The notes under the pieces: model-generated
The model's database searches: none
The model's input: the letters and a program-made list of their open reading frames with translations, nothing else
Told to the model about the DNA's origin: nothing
Program-made: the position numbers and the translations under genes
DNA from: an uncultured Lachnobacterium sp.
Lineage (GTDB): Bacteria > Bacillota > Clostridia > Lachnospirales > Lachnospiraceae
Direction: 5' to 3'
DNA length: 42,154 nucleotides
NCBI GenBank assembly: GCA_900550545.1
Contig: URSS01000024.1
Location: 1 to 42,154 of the forward strand
Shown: positions 25,552 through 34,350 of the stretch, piece after piece
Layout: every line of letters begins with the position of its first letter
Numbering within the stretch: position 1 is the stretch's first letter

Positions 25552-27474
25552 ATGGATTTGATTTACACAAATGAGGCATGTACTGGCTGCAACAAGTGTG
25601 TACGTGCGTGTCCGGTACTCACTGCGAATGTCGCGACCGAAGCCGGAAAAGTAATGGTGGATAGCGAAAAGTGCATTGCCTGTGGAGCATGCTTTGATGC
25701 ATGTCCACATGAAGCAAGAGATTATTTTGATGATACGGAACGTTTCTTTGCAGATTTATCGCAGGGAAAGAAGATTTCTGTAATTCTGGCACCGGCTTTT
25801 TTGGCAAACTATCCAAAGGAATATCAGAAAGTTCTGGGATATTTGAAAAAGAAAGGTGTCAATCATATTTGCAGTGTTTCGTTTGGCGCAGATATTACGA
25901 CGTGGGGATATTTGAAATATATTACGGAACATAATTTTACCGGAGGCATTTCGCAGCCATGTCCGGCGGTTGTTACTTATGTGGAAAAATATATTCCGGA
26001 ATTGATTCCGCGGCTGGTACCGGTACACAGTCCGATGATGTGTACGGCAATCTATATGAAGAAGTATATGCAGGTCAGTGATGCGATTGCGTTTATCAGT
26101 CCGTGTATTGCGAAAAAGCTTGAGATAACAGATAAAAATTGCGAGGGATATGTATCTTACAATGTAACATTCGAAAAACTGATGCAGGCAATTGGAAAGG
26201 AATACGAAAGCTGTGAACCATACACGGATGAGCTGGAGTATGGTCTGGGGGCTTTGTATCCGATGCCGGGAGGACTTCGTGAGAATGTGGAGCATTTTCT
26301 TGGCAGGGAACAGGTTGTGCGTCAGGTAGAAGGTGAACATGAGGCGTATGAGTATCTTCGTGCTTATGCAAAACGCATTCAAAAACAGGAGCAGCTTCCG
26401 TTCATGGTAGATATTTTGAATTGTGCAAAAGGCTGTCTCTATGGTACAGCAACAGAACCGGAACGGAACACTGATGATGTAATGTTTACCATGGCAAAAA
26501 TGAGAAACACCAAGAACACAGAAACGACGCAAAAAGGACGCTTTGGAAAGAAACATAAGAGCAAGAGTCCGTGGGCAGAAAATCTGCAGCCACAGGAGCG
26601 TCTGAAGAATTTTATGGAAGCATTTTCGAATCTGAATCTGGATGATTTTATCCGTCATTATACAGCGAAGCAGGTACCAATCGAAGAACCTTCTGAGCAG
26701 TATGTAAATCAAATGTATGAAAGCATGAACAAGGGAACCTATGAAGAACAGCACAGAGATTGTGAATCCTGTGGATATTCATCCTGCAAAAATATGGTTC
26801 GTGCAATTTACAATGGTGTTAATGTCCGGGAAAATTGTGTGCACTATGTGCGGAGTCTTGCCGAAGAGGAGATGAAAAAGCTCGAAGAAATTCGTGTCAG
26901 AGAGCAGGAAGAGCAGGCGATACATCAGAAAAAACTAGCAGACATTACCGAAAGATTTGTTTCATTGAGTGATAATATCAGTGAGCTGAATATTGCAAAT
27001 GAGGCATCTGCGAATGAAGCAACAAATCTTGCACAGCACATTCAGAAGATTTCGGATTTGTGTGAGAATCTGAATGAATCTGTAGGAATTATGTCGGATT
27101 TCATTAATGTATATAAGAAGAGTAACGAGGATATCTCTTCGATTGCAGGACAGACAAATCTGCTTTCTCTGAATGCATCCATAGAGGCTGCCCGGGCCGG
27201 AGAGCAGGGAAGAGGATTTGCTGTTGTAGCAGAGGAAATTCGTAATCTGTCAGATTCTACTAAAGATTTGCTGTCGCAGAACGACCAGAAAGCGGATGCA
27301 ATTCTTCCAAAAGTAGGGGAGAGTATGGACGCAATTAAGAATCTGATTGAGCGTATCAATGAGATGACGGATAAAGTTGCAACGATTGCAGCAAACACGG
27401 AAGAAATCTCCTCGCAGACAACTTATGTGCAGGAGATGACCGGTAATTTACGTGACGATGTAGAACAATTATAA
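25552..27474 (+). CDS. Fe-hydrogenase-like H-cluster domain fused to chemoreceptor signalling domain, 640 aa
   Basis: Two [4Fe-4S] ferredoxin motifs open the protein ('CTGCNKCVRACP', 'CIACGACFDACP'). A [FeFe]-hydrogenase large-domain relative follows (about 70-300). Its four cluster Cys are kept: 'SQPCPAVV', 'SPCIAKK' and 'NCAKGCLYG'. The proton-transfer Cys of the usual TSCCP is Pro here. Another Fe-S motif, 'CESCGYSSC', lies near 403. Then come a coiled coil and the methyl-accepting core ('QTNLLSLNASIEAARAGEQG', 'GFAVVAEEIRNLS') to the end. There is no membrane helix, so it is a cytoplasmic redox or H2 sensor that may signal to CheA or to unknown partners; catalysis is doubtful. ATG 25552 follows AGAGGTGG. 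A longer frame from 25429 lacks an RBS. Confidence 0.85.
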   Translation: MDLIYTNEACTGCNKCVRACPVLTANVATEAGKVMVDSEKCIACGACFDACPHEARDYFDDTERFFADLSQGKKISVILAPAFLANYPKEYQKVLGYLKKKGVNHICSVSFGADITTWGYLKYITEHNFTGGISQPCPAVVTYVEKYIPELIPRLVPVHSPMMCTAIYMKKYMQVSDAIAFISPCIAKKLEITDKNCEGYVSYNVTFEKLMQAIGKEYESCEPYTDELEYGLGALYPMPGGLRENVEHFLGREQVVRQVEGEHEAYEYLRAYAKRIQKQEQLPFMVDILNCAKGCLYGTATEPERNTDDVMFTMAKMRNTKNTETTQKGRFGKKHKSKSPWAENLQPQERLKNFMEAFSNLNLDDFIRHYTAKQVPIEEPSEQYVNQMYESMNKGTYEEQHRDCESCGYSSCKNMVRAIYNGVNVRENCVHYVRSLAEEEMKKLEEIRVREQEEQAIHQKKLADITERFVSLSDNISELNIANEASANEATNLAQHIQKISDLCENLNESVGIMSDFINVYKKSNEDISSIAGQTNLLSLNASIEAARAGEQGRGFAVVAEEIRNLSDSTKDLLSQNDQKADAILPKVGESMDAIKNLIERINEMTDKVATIAANTEEISSQTTYVQEMTGNLRDDVEQL

Positions 27475-27480
27475 AGAATA

Positions 27481-27516
27481 AAAATGCGAAGCTGTTATGC
27501 AGGCTTCGCATTTTTG
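27481..27516. terminator. strong bidirectional terminator
   Basis: AAAATGCGAAGC (27481-27492) pairs with GCTTCGCATTTTT (27503-27515). There are T-runs in both directions. It lies between the sensor gene and convergent hcp. Confidence 0.93.
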
Positions 27517-27596
27517 CGTAAATTATAAGCAAAGTTTTTGAAAAAATGTATCTGTTTTAAAAGGAAAATGAGAGCTCTTTTTCATTCAGAACATTG

Positions 27597-29189
27597 TTAT
27601 CCTAAAATATGTTTTAGATCTTCTTCCGGGGTACCAATCGGCGAGATATGATAATTCTCTACCAAATACTGCAGGACATTCTTAGAAATGAATGCCGGGA
27701 GCGTCGGACCTAAGTAAATGTTCTGGATGCCAAGATGCAGTAAAGTCAGAAGAATACATACGGCTTTCTGCTCATACCAGGACAGAATCATGGAGAGTGG
27801 AAGTTCATTAACGCCACAGTCAAAGGCCTCGGCTAATGCGATGGCAACTTTGATCGCAGAGTAGGCATCGTTACACTGACCCATATCCATAATTCTTGGA
27901 AGTCCTCCGATTTCGCCAAGGTCCAGATCATTGAAACGATATTTTCCACAGGCGAGCGTGAGGATGATTGTATCCTTTGGTGTCTGTTTTACAAATTCCG
28001 TGTAGTAATTTCTTCCCGGTCGTGCGCCATCGCATCCACCCACAAGGAAGAAGTGACGGATATCTCCGCTTTTTACAGCGTCGATTACTTTGTCCGCAAC
28101 ACTGAGTACCGTTCCGTGGCCGAATCCGGTCATGACAGAAGTGCCACCATTGATTCCGGTTTTGTGCTGGTCTTCTGAGTAGCCACCCAATTCGAGCGCT
28201 TTTTCAATCACAGGTGTGAAATCTTTGTCTTCCCCAATGTGGACAATCTCCGGATAAGAGACCACTTCTGTGGTAAAGACACGGTCGGCATATCCCGGTT
28301 TTACCGGCATCAGACAATTCGTTGTAAACAGGAATGCACCGGGCACTTGATCAAATTCTTTCTGCTGGTTCTGCCATGCAGTACCGAAATTGCCTTTGAG
28401 ATGCTTGTACTTTTTGAGTTTTGGGTAAGCATGGGCCGGGAGCATTTCTCCGTGGGTATATACCTGAATGCCCTTGCCTTCGGTCTGCTGTAACAAAAGC
28501 TCAAGATCTTTTAAATCATGACCGCTTACAACGATGAATGGCCCTTTTTCGATGGTAAGAGAAACTTTGGTCGGGACAGGCGTGCCATATGTGGTCGTGT
28601 TTGCCTTGTCTAAAAGTTCCATGCAGCGAAGGTTGACTTCACCCACTTCAAGTACGATTGGCAAAAGCTCGTTCATCTCATAATCGTAGCCGAGAATGGA
28701 AAGCGCCTTGTAAAAGAAGTTATTTACCGTTTCATCGGAAAGACCAAGCATCAGGGCATGGTAAGCATAGGCGGCCATACCGCGGATGCCGAAAAGAATG
28801 AGGGATTTCAGCGAGCGGATATCCTCATCCGCATCCCAGATCTGCTTCATATCATAATCACTTGTGTTGCCGCAAGGGGAGGCACAGGCACTGCATCCCG
28901 GAACGATGCGGGATTTTTCTGTGTGCACATGGGCAATCATTTCTTTTAAAGTTTCATCATTAAAATTTACATTGGTGATTGTGGTAAAAAGCCCCTCAAT
29001 CACAATACGGTCGGTGGCATCGGTCTTTGGATTATTTTCACAGGCGTGGGCAAGTCCGATAAGTGCCCCGGTCAGTTCGTCCTGTAAAGCTGCGGTGGCA
29101 GCTGTTTTTCCACAGACACCGGCATTTCCTACGCATCCAGTGCATCCGGCAGTCTGTTCGCATTGAAAGCAAAACATTTTGTTATCCAT
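27597..29189 (-). CDS. hcp: hybrid cluster protein Hcp (hydroxylamine/NO reductase), 530 aa
   Basis: Hcp carries a [4Fe-4S] and a hybrid Fe-S-O cluster and reduces hydroxylamine or NO; it counters nitrosative stress. The N-terminal Cys set is 'MFCFQCEQTAGCTGCVG' plus 'GVCGK'. Hybrid-cluster ligands are in 'SGHDLKDLELLLQQ', 'TNCLMPVK', 'VGGCDGARPGRNYY' and 'ILTLACGKYRFND'. 'LPRIMDMGQCNDAYSAI' is also characteristic. Length is normal and no frame damage is seen. It is divergent from the Crp/Fnr gene, the usual arrangement with an HcpR-like activator. Confidence 0.96.
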   Translation of the reverse strand: MDNKMFCFQCEQTAGCTGCVGNAGVCGKTAATAALQDELTGALIGLAHACENNPKTDATDRIVIEGLFTTITNVNFNDETLKEMIAHVHTEKSRIVPGCSACASPCGNTSDYDMKQIWDADEDIRSLKSLILFGIRGMAAYAYHALMLGLSDETVNNFFYKALSILGYDYEMNELLPIVLEVGEVNLRCMELLDKANTTTYGTPVPTKVSLTIEKGPFIVVSGHDLKDLELLLQQTEGKGIQVYTHGEMLPAHAYPKLKKYKHLKGNFGTAWQNQQKEFDQVPGAFLFTTNCLMPVKPGYADRVFTTEVVSYPEIVHIGEDKDFTPVIEKALELGGYSEDQHKTGINGGTSVMTGFGHGTVLSVADKVIDAVKSGDIRHFFLVGGCDGARPGRNYYTEFVKQTPKDTIILTLACGKYRFNDLDLGEIGGLPRIMDMGQCNDAYSAIKVAIALAEAFDCGVNELPLSMILSWYEQKAVCILLTLLHLGIQNIYLGPTLPAFISKNVLQYLVENYHISPIGTPEEDLKHILG

Positions 29190-29226
29190 ATAAATAAAAT
29201 CTCCTTGTTTTTGTTGTGTTTGTGAG

Positions 29227-29245
29227 CCTATTATAATAAAATAGG
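29227..29245. promoter_or_regulatory. dyad in the hcp-crp intergenic region
   Basis: CCTATT-ATAATAA-AATAGG is an inverted repeat centred between the two divergent genes and overlaps a TATAAT. It is a candidate operator for the adjacent Crp/Fnr protein. It does not match the classic TTGAT-N4-ATCAA or TTGTGA-type Fnr/Crp sites. Confidence 0.5.
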
Positions 29246-29284
29246 ATTATGAATTCGGTTGTTATAGCCACGAAAAGAGGAATT

Positions 29285-29932
29285 ATGGATTTTCAATTTT
29301 TACCAGTATTTCAGGGACTGACAGAGCAGGAACTGCATGATCTTGAACAGATCGGTGCAATCCGCAGACAGAAGTTTAACAAACATATGACGGTGTTTCA
29401 TGAGGGAGACCTTGTGCATGAAATCGGCATTGTGTTAGAAGGAAGTGTGTTGATCGAGAATAATGATCTCTGGGGAAATAAGAGTATATTAAGTCGAGTG
29501 GAAAAGGGGCAGGTGTTTGCAGAGTCTTATGCGTTTCATGAAGTGCCACTGATGGTGGATGCGATTGCAGATGAAGACTCCTTGATTTTGTTTCTGGATG
29601 TGCAGCGTCTTATGGAAGAACAGAATGCGCAGGCCACATGGTATTGTAAGATGCTCAAAAACCTTTTGCTCATTTCAACGAAGAAAAACCGGAATCTTTC
29701 CAACCGCATTTTTTGTACTACATCAAAAACCGTGCGGGGAAGACTGGCGGCTTTCTTTTCGGAACAGGCGGCAAAGACAGGAAGCAATACATTTGATATT
29801 CCGTTTAACCGACAGCAGATGGCGGATTATCTGAATCTTGACCGGAGTGCGCTTTCCAAAGAATTGGGGAAAATGCGGGAAGAAGGATTACTTACGTTTC
29901 ATAAAAATCATTTTTCCATAAAAGGGTTCTGA
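29285..29932 (+). CDS. Crp/Fnr-family regulator, probably HcpR-like, 215 aa
   Basis: A cyclic-nucleotide-binding-like beta barrel (about 10-120) includes 'MTVFHEGDLVHEIGIVLEGS'. The dimer helix and winged helix-turn-helix follow ('PFNRQQMADYLNLDRSALSK', 'ELGKMREEGLLTFHKNHFSI'). It lacks the N-terminal Cys cluster of Fnr; only two Cys are present, so it does not bind Fnr-type [4Fe-4S]. The location next to hcp suggests control of hcp in response to NO or related stress, as for HcpR; that is inference. ATG 29285 follows AGAGGA; the longer frame from 29249 lacks an RBS. Confidence 0.85.
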   Translation: MDFQFLPVFQGLTEQELHDLEQIGAIRRQKFNKHMTVFHEGDLVHEIGIVLEGSVLIENNDLWGNKSILSRVEKGQVFAESYAFHEVPLMVDAIADEDSLILFLDVQRLMEEQNAQATWYCKMLKNLLLISTKKNRNLSNRIFCTTSKTVRGRLAAFFSEQAAKTGSNTFDIPFNRQQMADYLNLDRSALSKELGKMREEGLLTFHKNHFSIKGF

Positions 29933-29964
29933 AGCGTAACTATATAAAAAAGCAGGGCGCGAGA

Positions 29965-31272
29965 TTATCCCCGCAGGACAACCATAAATACAACACCGTT
30001 GTCCTGTGGAAATACTTCGCGTATCCATGTGCAGTCGCACGGGTCCTGCACCAGAATTTTTCCGTGATGGGTCCGTACGATTTCCTGTGCGGTACACAAG
30101 CCAAGACCAAAATGATCGTGGTCGGTATGGGAACTTTCTGCACGGTAAAAACGGTCAAAAATATGCGCTTTTTCTTCGGGCGAGATAGAAGGACCGTTGT
30201 CAGCCACCGCAAACATGGTATGATTTGCTGATTGTGTCACAAGCAGCAGAATCTTTCCTGATTGTGGAGTGTAGGACAATGCGTTGTCCATCAGAATGGA
30301 CAGTACCTGCGTGATCCGTTCTATGTCTAATGTGCAGTTCCGGTAAGATGAATCCGGAAGTGAAAACTGTAAGGAAATTCCTTTGGAACCGGCAAGGCTT
30401 TCGTATTTTTCATAAACCGAAAGAAGCAGGTCATCTGGCGCAACAGACGCTGTCTGTAATGTGATTCCACGGGCATCGGCGTTTGCCAGAAGCAGCATAT
30501 CTGCAATCAGATGCTGCATGCGAAGTCCCTCTTCACGGATCAACGAGAGAAAATGGTGACGTTCTTCGATGGAATCCGCTTTTTCTACCGTTTCCAGACC
30601 GGAAAGCATGACAGCAAGCGGAGAGCGGAGCTCATGTGAGGCAGCAGCAACAAACTGCTGCTGTTTTTTTTGTGAAATTTCCAGAGGCTGCACCATACGC
30701 CCCGTAAAAATCCAGGAGAATAGAAAAAGTAAAAAGAGGGTTACGAAATCCGCTGTAATCACACCGATGGTCATATGAAAAATCTGTCGGGTCTGATGGG
30801 ATCTGTCATAGAGAATGACAAAACGAATCTGTCCGTCACCGCGCAGAACGTAACCGACGGATGTATAGTAAGTTTCTTTGGCAGAAACACGATAAGTCAG
30901 TTCTTTATGTGCAATGGTCTGGCCGGCTGTATTTGTAAAAATATCCGTACCGGATTTTTTCAGTACGGCATTGCGGAGATCTTCCCAATGCGGATCCTGC
31001 AGACGGTCATAGTAGATGGGATCCTGATTATCATACAGATAAATGGTAAAATGATGCTGATCCTGCATCTGTTTGAGCCATTGGTGGGAAATGTATTCCT
31101 GACTTTGCAGGCTGGCGATCACAGAAACCAGTTCTTTTTGAAAGGAAGTATATCCGGTCTGCGTAATTGCTTTTTGCGCAAAGAGAAGACACACAAGACT
31201 GAGCGCCAGTAGAATGGCGCCAGTGATGGTCGAACAGAAAAAAGTCAGTTGTCGATGTAGTTTTTTAAACAT
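29965..31272 (-). CDS. sensor histidine kinase, 435 aa
   Basis: The topology is classical. A membrane helix (about 13-33) precedes an extracellular loop of about 135 residues and a second helix (about 170-192). HisKA follows with 'FVAAASHELRSPLAVMLSGL' (phosphorylated His). HATPase motifs are 'MDNALSYTP' (N box), 'VADNGPSISPEEKAHIFDRF' and 'FGLGLCTAQEIV' (G boxes). It starts 15 nt after the response regulator stop and is divergent from the transporter operon, which it probably controls. The signal is unknown. Confidence 0.93.
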   Translation of the reverse strand: MFKKLHRQLTFFCSTITGAILLALSLVCLLFAQKAITQTGYTSFQKELVSVIASLQSQEYISHQWLKQMQDQHHFTIYLYDNQDPIYYDRLQDPHWEDLRNAVLKKSGTDIFTNTAGQTIAHKELTYRVSAKETYYTSVGYVLRGDGQIRFVILYDRSHQTRQIFHMTIGVITADFVTLFLLFLFSWIFTGRMVQPLEISQKKQQQFVAAASHELRSPLAVMLSGLETVEKADSIEERHHFLSLIREEGLRMQHLIADMLLLANADARGITLQTASVAPDDLLLSVYEKYESLAGSKGISLQFSLPDSSYRNCTLDIERITQVLSILMDNALSYTPQSGKILLLVTQSANHTMFAVADNGPSISPEEKAHIFDRFYRAESSHTDHDHFGLGLCTAQEIVRTHHGKILVQDPCDCTWIREVFPQDNGVVFMVVLRG

Positions 31273-31287
31273 GGTACTTGCCCCCGG

Positions 31288-31965
31288 TTATGATAAAGTT
31301 TTTATACAATATCCGATTCCACGCATGGTTTCAATGGTTGCGTGGCTTCCAATTTGCTGCAGGCGTTTTCTTACAAAATGAATATAAGTATCGAGATTGC
31401 TTTCTTCGACCGGGGCATCCGCACCCCATACACGGGAGAGCAATACAAGACGCTGCAAGGTGGTATCCGGATTTTGTAAGAATACTTCCAGCAGGCGTCC
31501 CTCACGCCCGGATAACTGCATACTGCCATCCGGACCGGTCAGTTCACGCAGACGGCTGTCATAAGTGAGATCGGCATAGGAAAACAGGTTATTGTCATCA
31601 TACACATGATTGCGTCTGCCGATGGAGCGGATGCGCGCCGCTAATTCTTCGTACGCAAAGGGTTTTACCAGATAATCATCCGCACCGCAGTCAAGTCCTT
31701 CCACGCGGTCATAGAGTTCACCGAGTGCAGTGATCATGATGACAGGCGTGGAGATTCCCCTGCGGCGTGCTTTTTGCAGAATGAGGAGTCCGTTCATGGT
31801 AGGCAGCATACGGTCCAGCAGAACCAGATCATAGGCATCCTGCAAAAACAGATCCAGGCCGTCACGGCCATTGTTACATATAGTCACTTCATGATGCTCT
31901 TTTTCTAATTGGAAACGCAGCATTTCACACAGATTTTTATCATCTTCTATTAATAAGATCCTCAT
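31288..31965 (-). CDS. OmpR/PhoB-type response regulator, 225 aa
   Basis: The receiver domain (1-120) has the acidic pair 'LIEDD', phosphoacceptor Asp in 'YDLVLLDRMLP', 'MITAL' and Lys in 'YLVKPFAYEEL'. The winged-helix DNA-binding domain (about 130-225) contains 'LSGREGRLLEVFLQNPD', 'VLLSRVWGAD' and 'LDTYIHFVRKRL'. It is encoded first in the operon with the histidine kinase. Repeated TTAAAG sites in the intergenic region upstream fit tandem dimer binding by this class. Confidence 0.94.
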   Translation of the reverse strand: MRILLIEDDKNLCEMLRFQLEKEHHEVTICNNGRDGLDLFLQDAYDLVLLDRMLPTMNGLLILQKARRRGISTPVIMITALGELYDRVEGLDCGADDYLVKPFAYEELAARIRSIGRRNHVYDDNNLFSYADLTYDSRLRELTGPDGSMQLSGREGRLLEVFLQNPDTTLQRLVLLSRVWGADAPVEESNLDTYIHFVRKRLQQIGSHATIETMRGIGYCIKTLS

Positions 31966-32015
31966 GTTTTCAATCTTCCTCTTCCTTTTTATAATTCAAG
32001 TATAGCAGATTAATC

Positions 32016-32089
32016 TTAAAGTAATCTTTAAAATTCCAGAAAAATTAAAGCTTTCCTTAAAGAAAAATTAAAGACAGTTTTGTTACACT
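32016..32089 (+). promoter_or_regulatory. TTAAAG direct-repeat operator and extended -10 for the transporter operon
   Basis: TTAAAG or TTAAAA occurs at 32016, 32028, 32045, 32057 and 32068, with steps of 12, 17, 12 and 11 nt. Such ~11-bp direct repeats are typical OmpR/PhoB-family binding sites. TGTTACACT (32081-32089) is a possible extended -10, placing the last repeat over the -35 region as for an activator. Confidence 0.6.
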
Positions 32090-32112
32090 GTAAGCAGAAA
32101 GGAGTAAGAACA

Positions 32113-34350
32113 GTGAAAAAATGGAAAAAACTTATGGCCCTTATGGGGGTCTGTATTATGACAATTGGTATGCTTGCAGGATGCAGCAATGGCCGCGGGA
32201 CACAGAGTACCGAGGGAGGAACAGCAACAGAACAGGCGAAGGGACGCTTTGTGGAAAGTGAATTATCACTGCCGGAACATATACAGGCAGTCAACTCCGT
32301 GGCAAGAAGTGAAAGCGGAGAAATCACGATGATCGGATATGGCGAGGATGAACAGCAGCTTTATCTGGCTCATTCCGCAGATGATGGAAAAACCTGGTCA
32401 GAAACAAAATTGGAAACGATGGACTGTTATGTTGCTGCTGTAAATGCAGAAGATGGATCGGCTGCAGTGTTCGGTTATGAGAATGCAGATAAAATGACAA
32501 TGGTTTCTGCAAAAGGAAAGACAAGAAAAGTGAAGCTTACACTTCCAAAATATAATAAAGATGCGAATGCGACAGGTGATCCCGGTAATTTTGTTACTTC
32601 CGCCGGGTATGCAAACGGAAAACTATTTGTAACAGATTTAAACTGGGATGTTTATGAAGTAAACCCAAAGACCGGAGAAATGACGACATTTTCAAAAAGC
32701 ATTACGGAAAATGTAAACAGTATTTTAACGGTTGGAAGTCGTCTGGCACTGACTACAGATAATGACATACAGTTTGCCGATGCAGAAACCGGGGAACTGG
32801 TGAAAACCGATACGGTACTGGAAAAGGCGCTGGGAAATCAAAGTGAAGGAGTGAATACAAATTCGACACAGATTGCAATGGCAGCTGGCGCATCGGATGA
32901 TGAACTGTATTATATGAATCATGAAGGACTGTTTTATCATAAATTCGGTGGAAGTACGATTGAGCAGCTGATGGATGGGAGTCTCGCAAGTGTTTCGGAC
33001 AAAAGCATGACTTTTCATGCACTGATGAAAATTGATGATGAAAATTTTCTCCTTTTCGCGGTGGATGCACAGGGAAAAGAACGATGCTTTCAGTATTCTT
33101 ATGATGCGACGATATCTGCGGTTCCAGAGAATCAGTTGAATGTGTATGCATTGGAAGATTCGAATGTATTGCAGCAGCTGATTACCGCATACCAGAAAAA
33201 ATATCCGGATGTGATGGTGAAAAAAACAATTGGAATGTCCGGAAAGGACGGTGTTACAGCAGAGGATGCCATCAAGACATTAAACACAGAGGTGCTGGCA
33301 GAAAATGGTCCGGATGTGATCATACTTGACGGACTTCCGACAGACAGTTATATCGAAAAAGGCGCGTTGGCCGATATCAGCAGTTATGTGAAAGCTGCGG
33401 ATGAAAAAGAAGGCCTTTTTACAAATATCACGGATGCATATACAACGGATGGAGCTTTGTATCAGGTACCAATACGTTTTTATTGTTCTGCGGTGGAAGG
33501 AAACAGTGACCTGATTGCAAACAGCTCGGATTTAAAAGCATTGGAACAGTATGTAAAACAGTGGGATTCTGCGAAAGGAAAAGTCTGTACTCCATGGGGA
33601 GCAAAGACGCTGTTATATAGTCTCTATTGTGCAGACAGTGCATCGTGGAAGAAAACAACCGGCATAGACAGCGAACGTTTGCAGCAGTATCTGAGTACGG
33701 CAAAGACATTGTATGATGCAGACGGTTACAGTGAGAAAGAGCGTGTGACAGATGAAGAGGCAAGAAGTACAATGGATGGACAATTGATCAGTCTTGTGTC
33801 GGGAAATTCTATGAACAGTCTCATAGGAATGGGGCAGGTTTCTTTCGGCTCTTTGACGGATGTTGGAAGCATTCAGGAATTGTATGCGGTTGAAAAAGAA
33901 AAAAAAGGAGCATTCGCATTGCTGGATGCAAGCGAGTACAGGGCATTTGTTCCTTATGTGAGTCTTGGACTGGCAAAATCCGGCGCAGAAAATAAAAATG
34001 CACAGGCATTCATCAAACTTGCACTGTCTGCGGAAGGACAGAAGCAGATGAATGAAGGATTTTCTATTAATCGCACTGCATTAGAAAAAGAATGTGAAGG
34101 CACTTCTTCCTATTACATCGGAGCCGGTTATGGGGAGAAGTCCATCACACTGGATGTGAAAAAGATTACAAAAAAACAGAGACAGGAACTGGTACAACTG
34201 CTGGAAAACCTTGATACACCATCATGGACAGACCGGGTAGTAGAAGATTTGGTACTAAGCGAAGGTAAATTATATTTACAGGGAAAGCAATCGCTGGAAG
34301 AGACAGTATCGGCAATTACAAAGAAAGTGCAGTTGTATGTTGCGGAGTAG
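32113..34350 (+). CDS. lipoprotein: propeller-like domain plus extracellular solute-binding domain, 745 aa
   Basis: A lipoprotein signal peptide ends in 'MTIGMLAGCSN', with lipidated Cys near 24. The N-terminal half (about 40-340) has beta-propeller features, including a BNR-like 'LAHSADDGKTWSETKLE' and repeats such as 'SAGYANGKLFVTDLNWDVYE'. The C-terminal half from 'NQLNVYALEDSNVLQQLITA' is a type 1 solute-binding domain ('ENGPDVIILDGLPTDSYIEK', 'GALADISSYV'). The fusion makes it far longer than usual sugar-binding lipoproteins (about 420 aa). The start is GTG 32113, 8 nt after AAAGGAG. It is first in the operon with two permeases. The ligand is unknown. Confidence 0.85.
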   Translation: MKKWKKLMALMGVCIMTIGMLAGCSNGRGTQSTEGGTATEQAKGRFVESELSLPEHIQAVNSVARSESGEITMIGYGEDEQQLYLAHSADDGKTWSETKLETMDCYVAAVNAEDGSAAVFGYENADKMTMVSAKGKTRKVKLTLPKYNKDANATGDPGNFVTSAGYANGKLFVTDLNWDVYEVNPKTGEMTTFSKSITENVNSILTVGSRLALTTDNDIQFADAETGELVKTDTVLEKALGNQSEGVNTNSTQIAMAAGASDDELYYMNHEGLFYHKFGGSTIEQLMDGSLASVSDKSMTFHALMKIDDENFLLFAVDAQGKERCFQYSYDATISAVPENQLNVYALEDSNVLQQLITAYQKKYPDVMVKKTIGMSGKDGVTAEDAIKTLNTEVLAENGPDVIILDGLPTDSYIEKGALADISSYVKAADEKEGLFTNITDAYTTDGALYQVPIRFYCSAVEGNSDLIANSSDLKALEQYVKQWDSAKGKVCTPWGAKTLLYSLYCADSASWKKTTGIDSERLQQYLSTAKTLYDADGYSEKERVTDEEARSTMDGQLISLVSGNSMNSLIGMGQVSFGSLTDVGSIQELYAVEKEKKGAFALLDASEYRAFVPYVSLGLAKSGAENKNAQAFIKLALSAEGQKQMNEGFSINRTALEKECEGTSSYYIGAGYGEKSITLDVKKITKKQRQELVQLLENLDTPSWTDRVVEDLVLSEGKLYLQGKQSLEETVSAITKKVQLYVAE

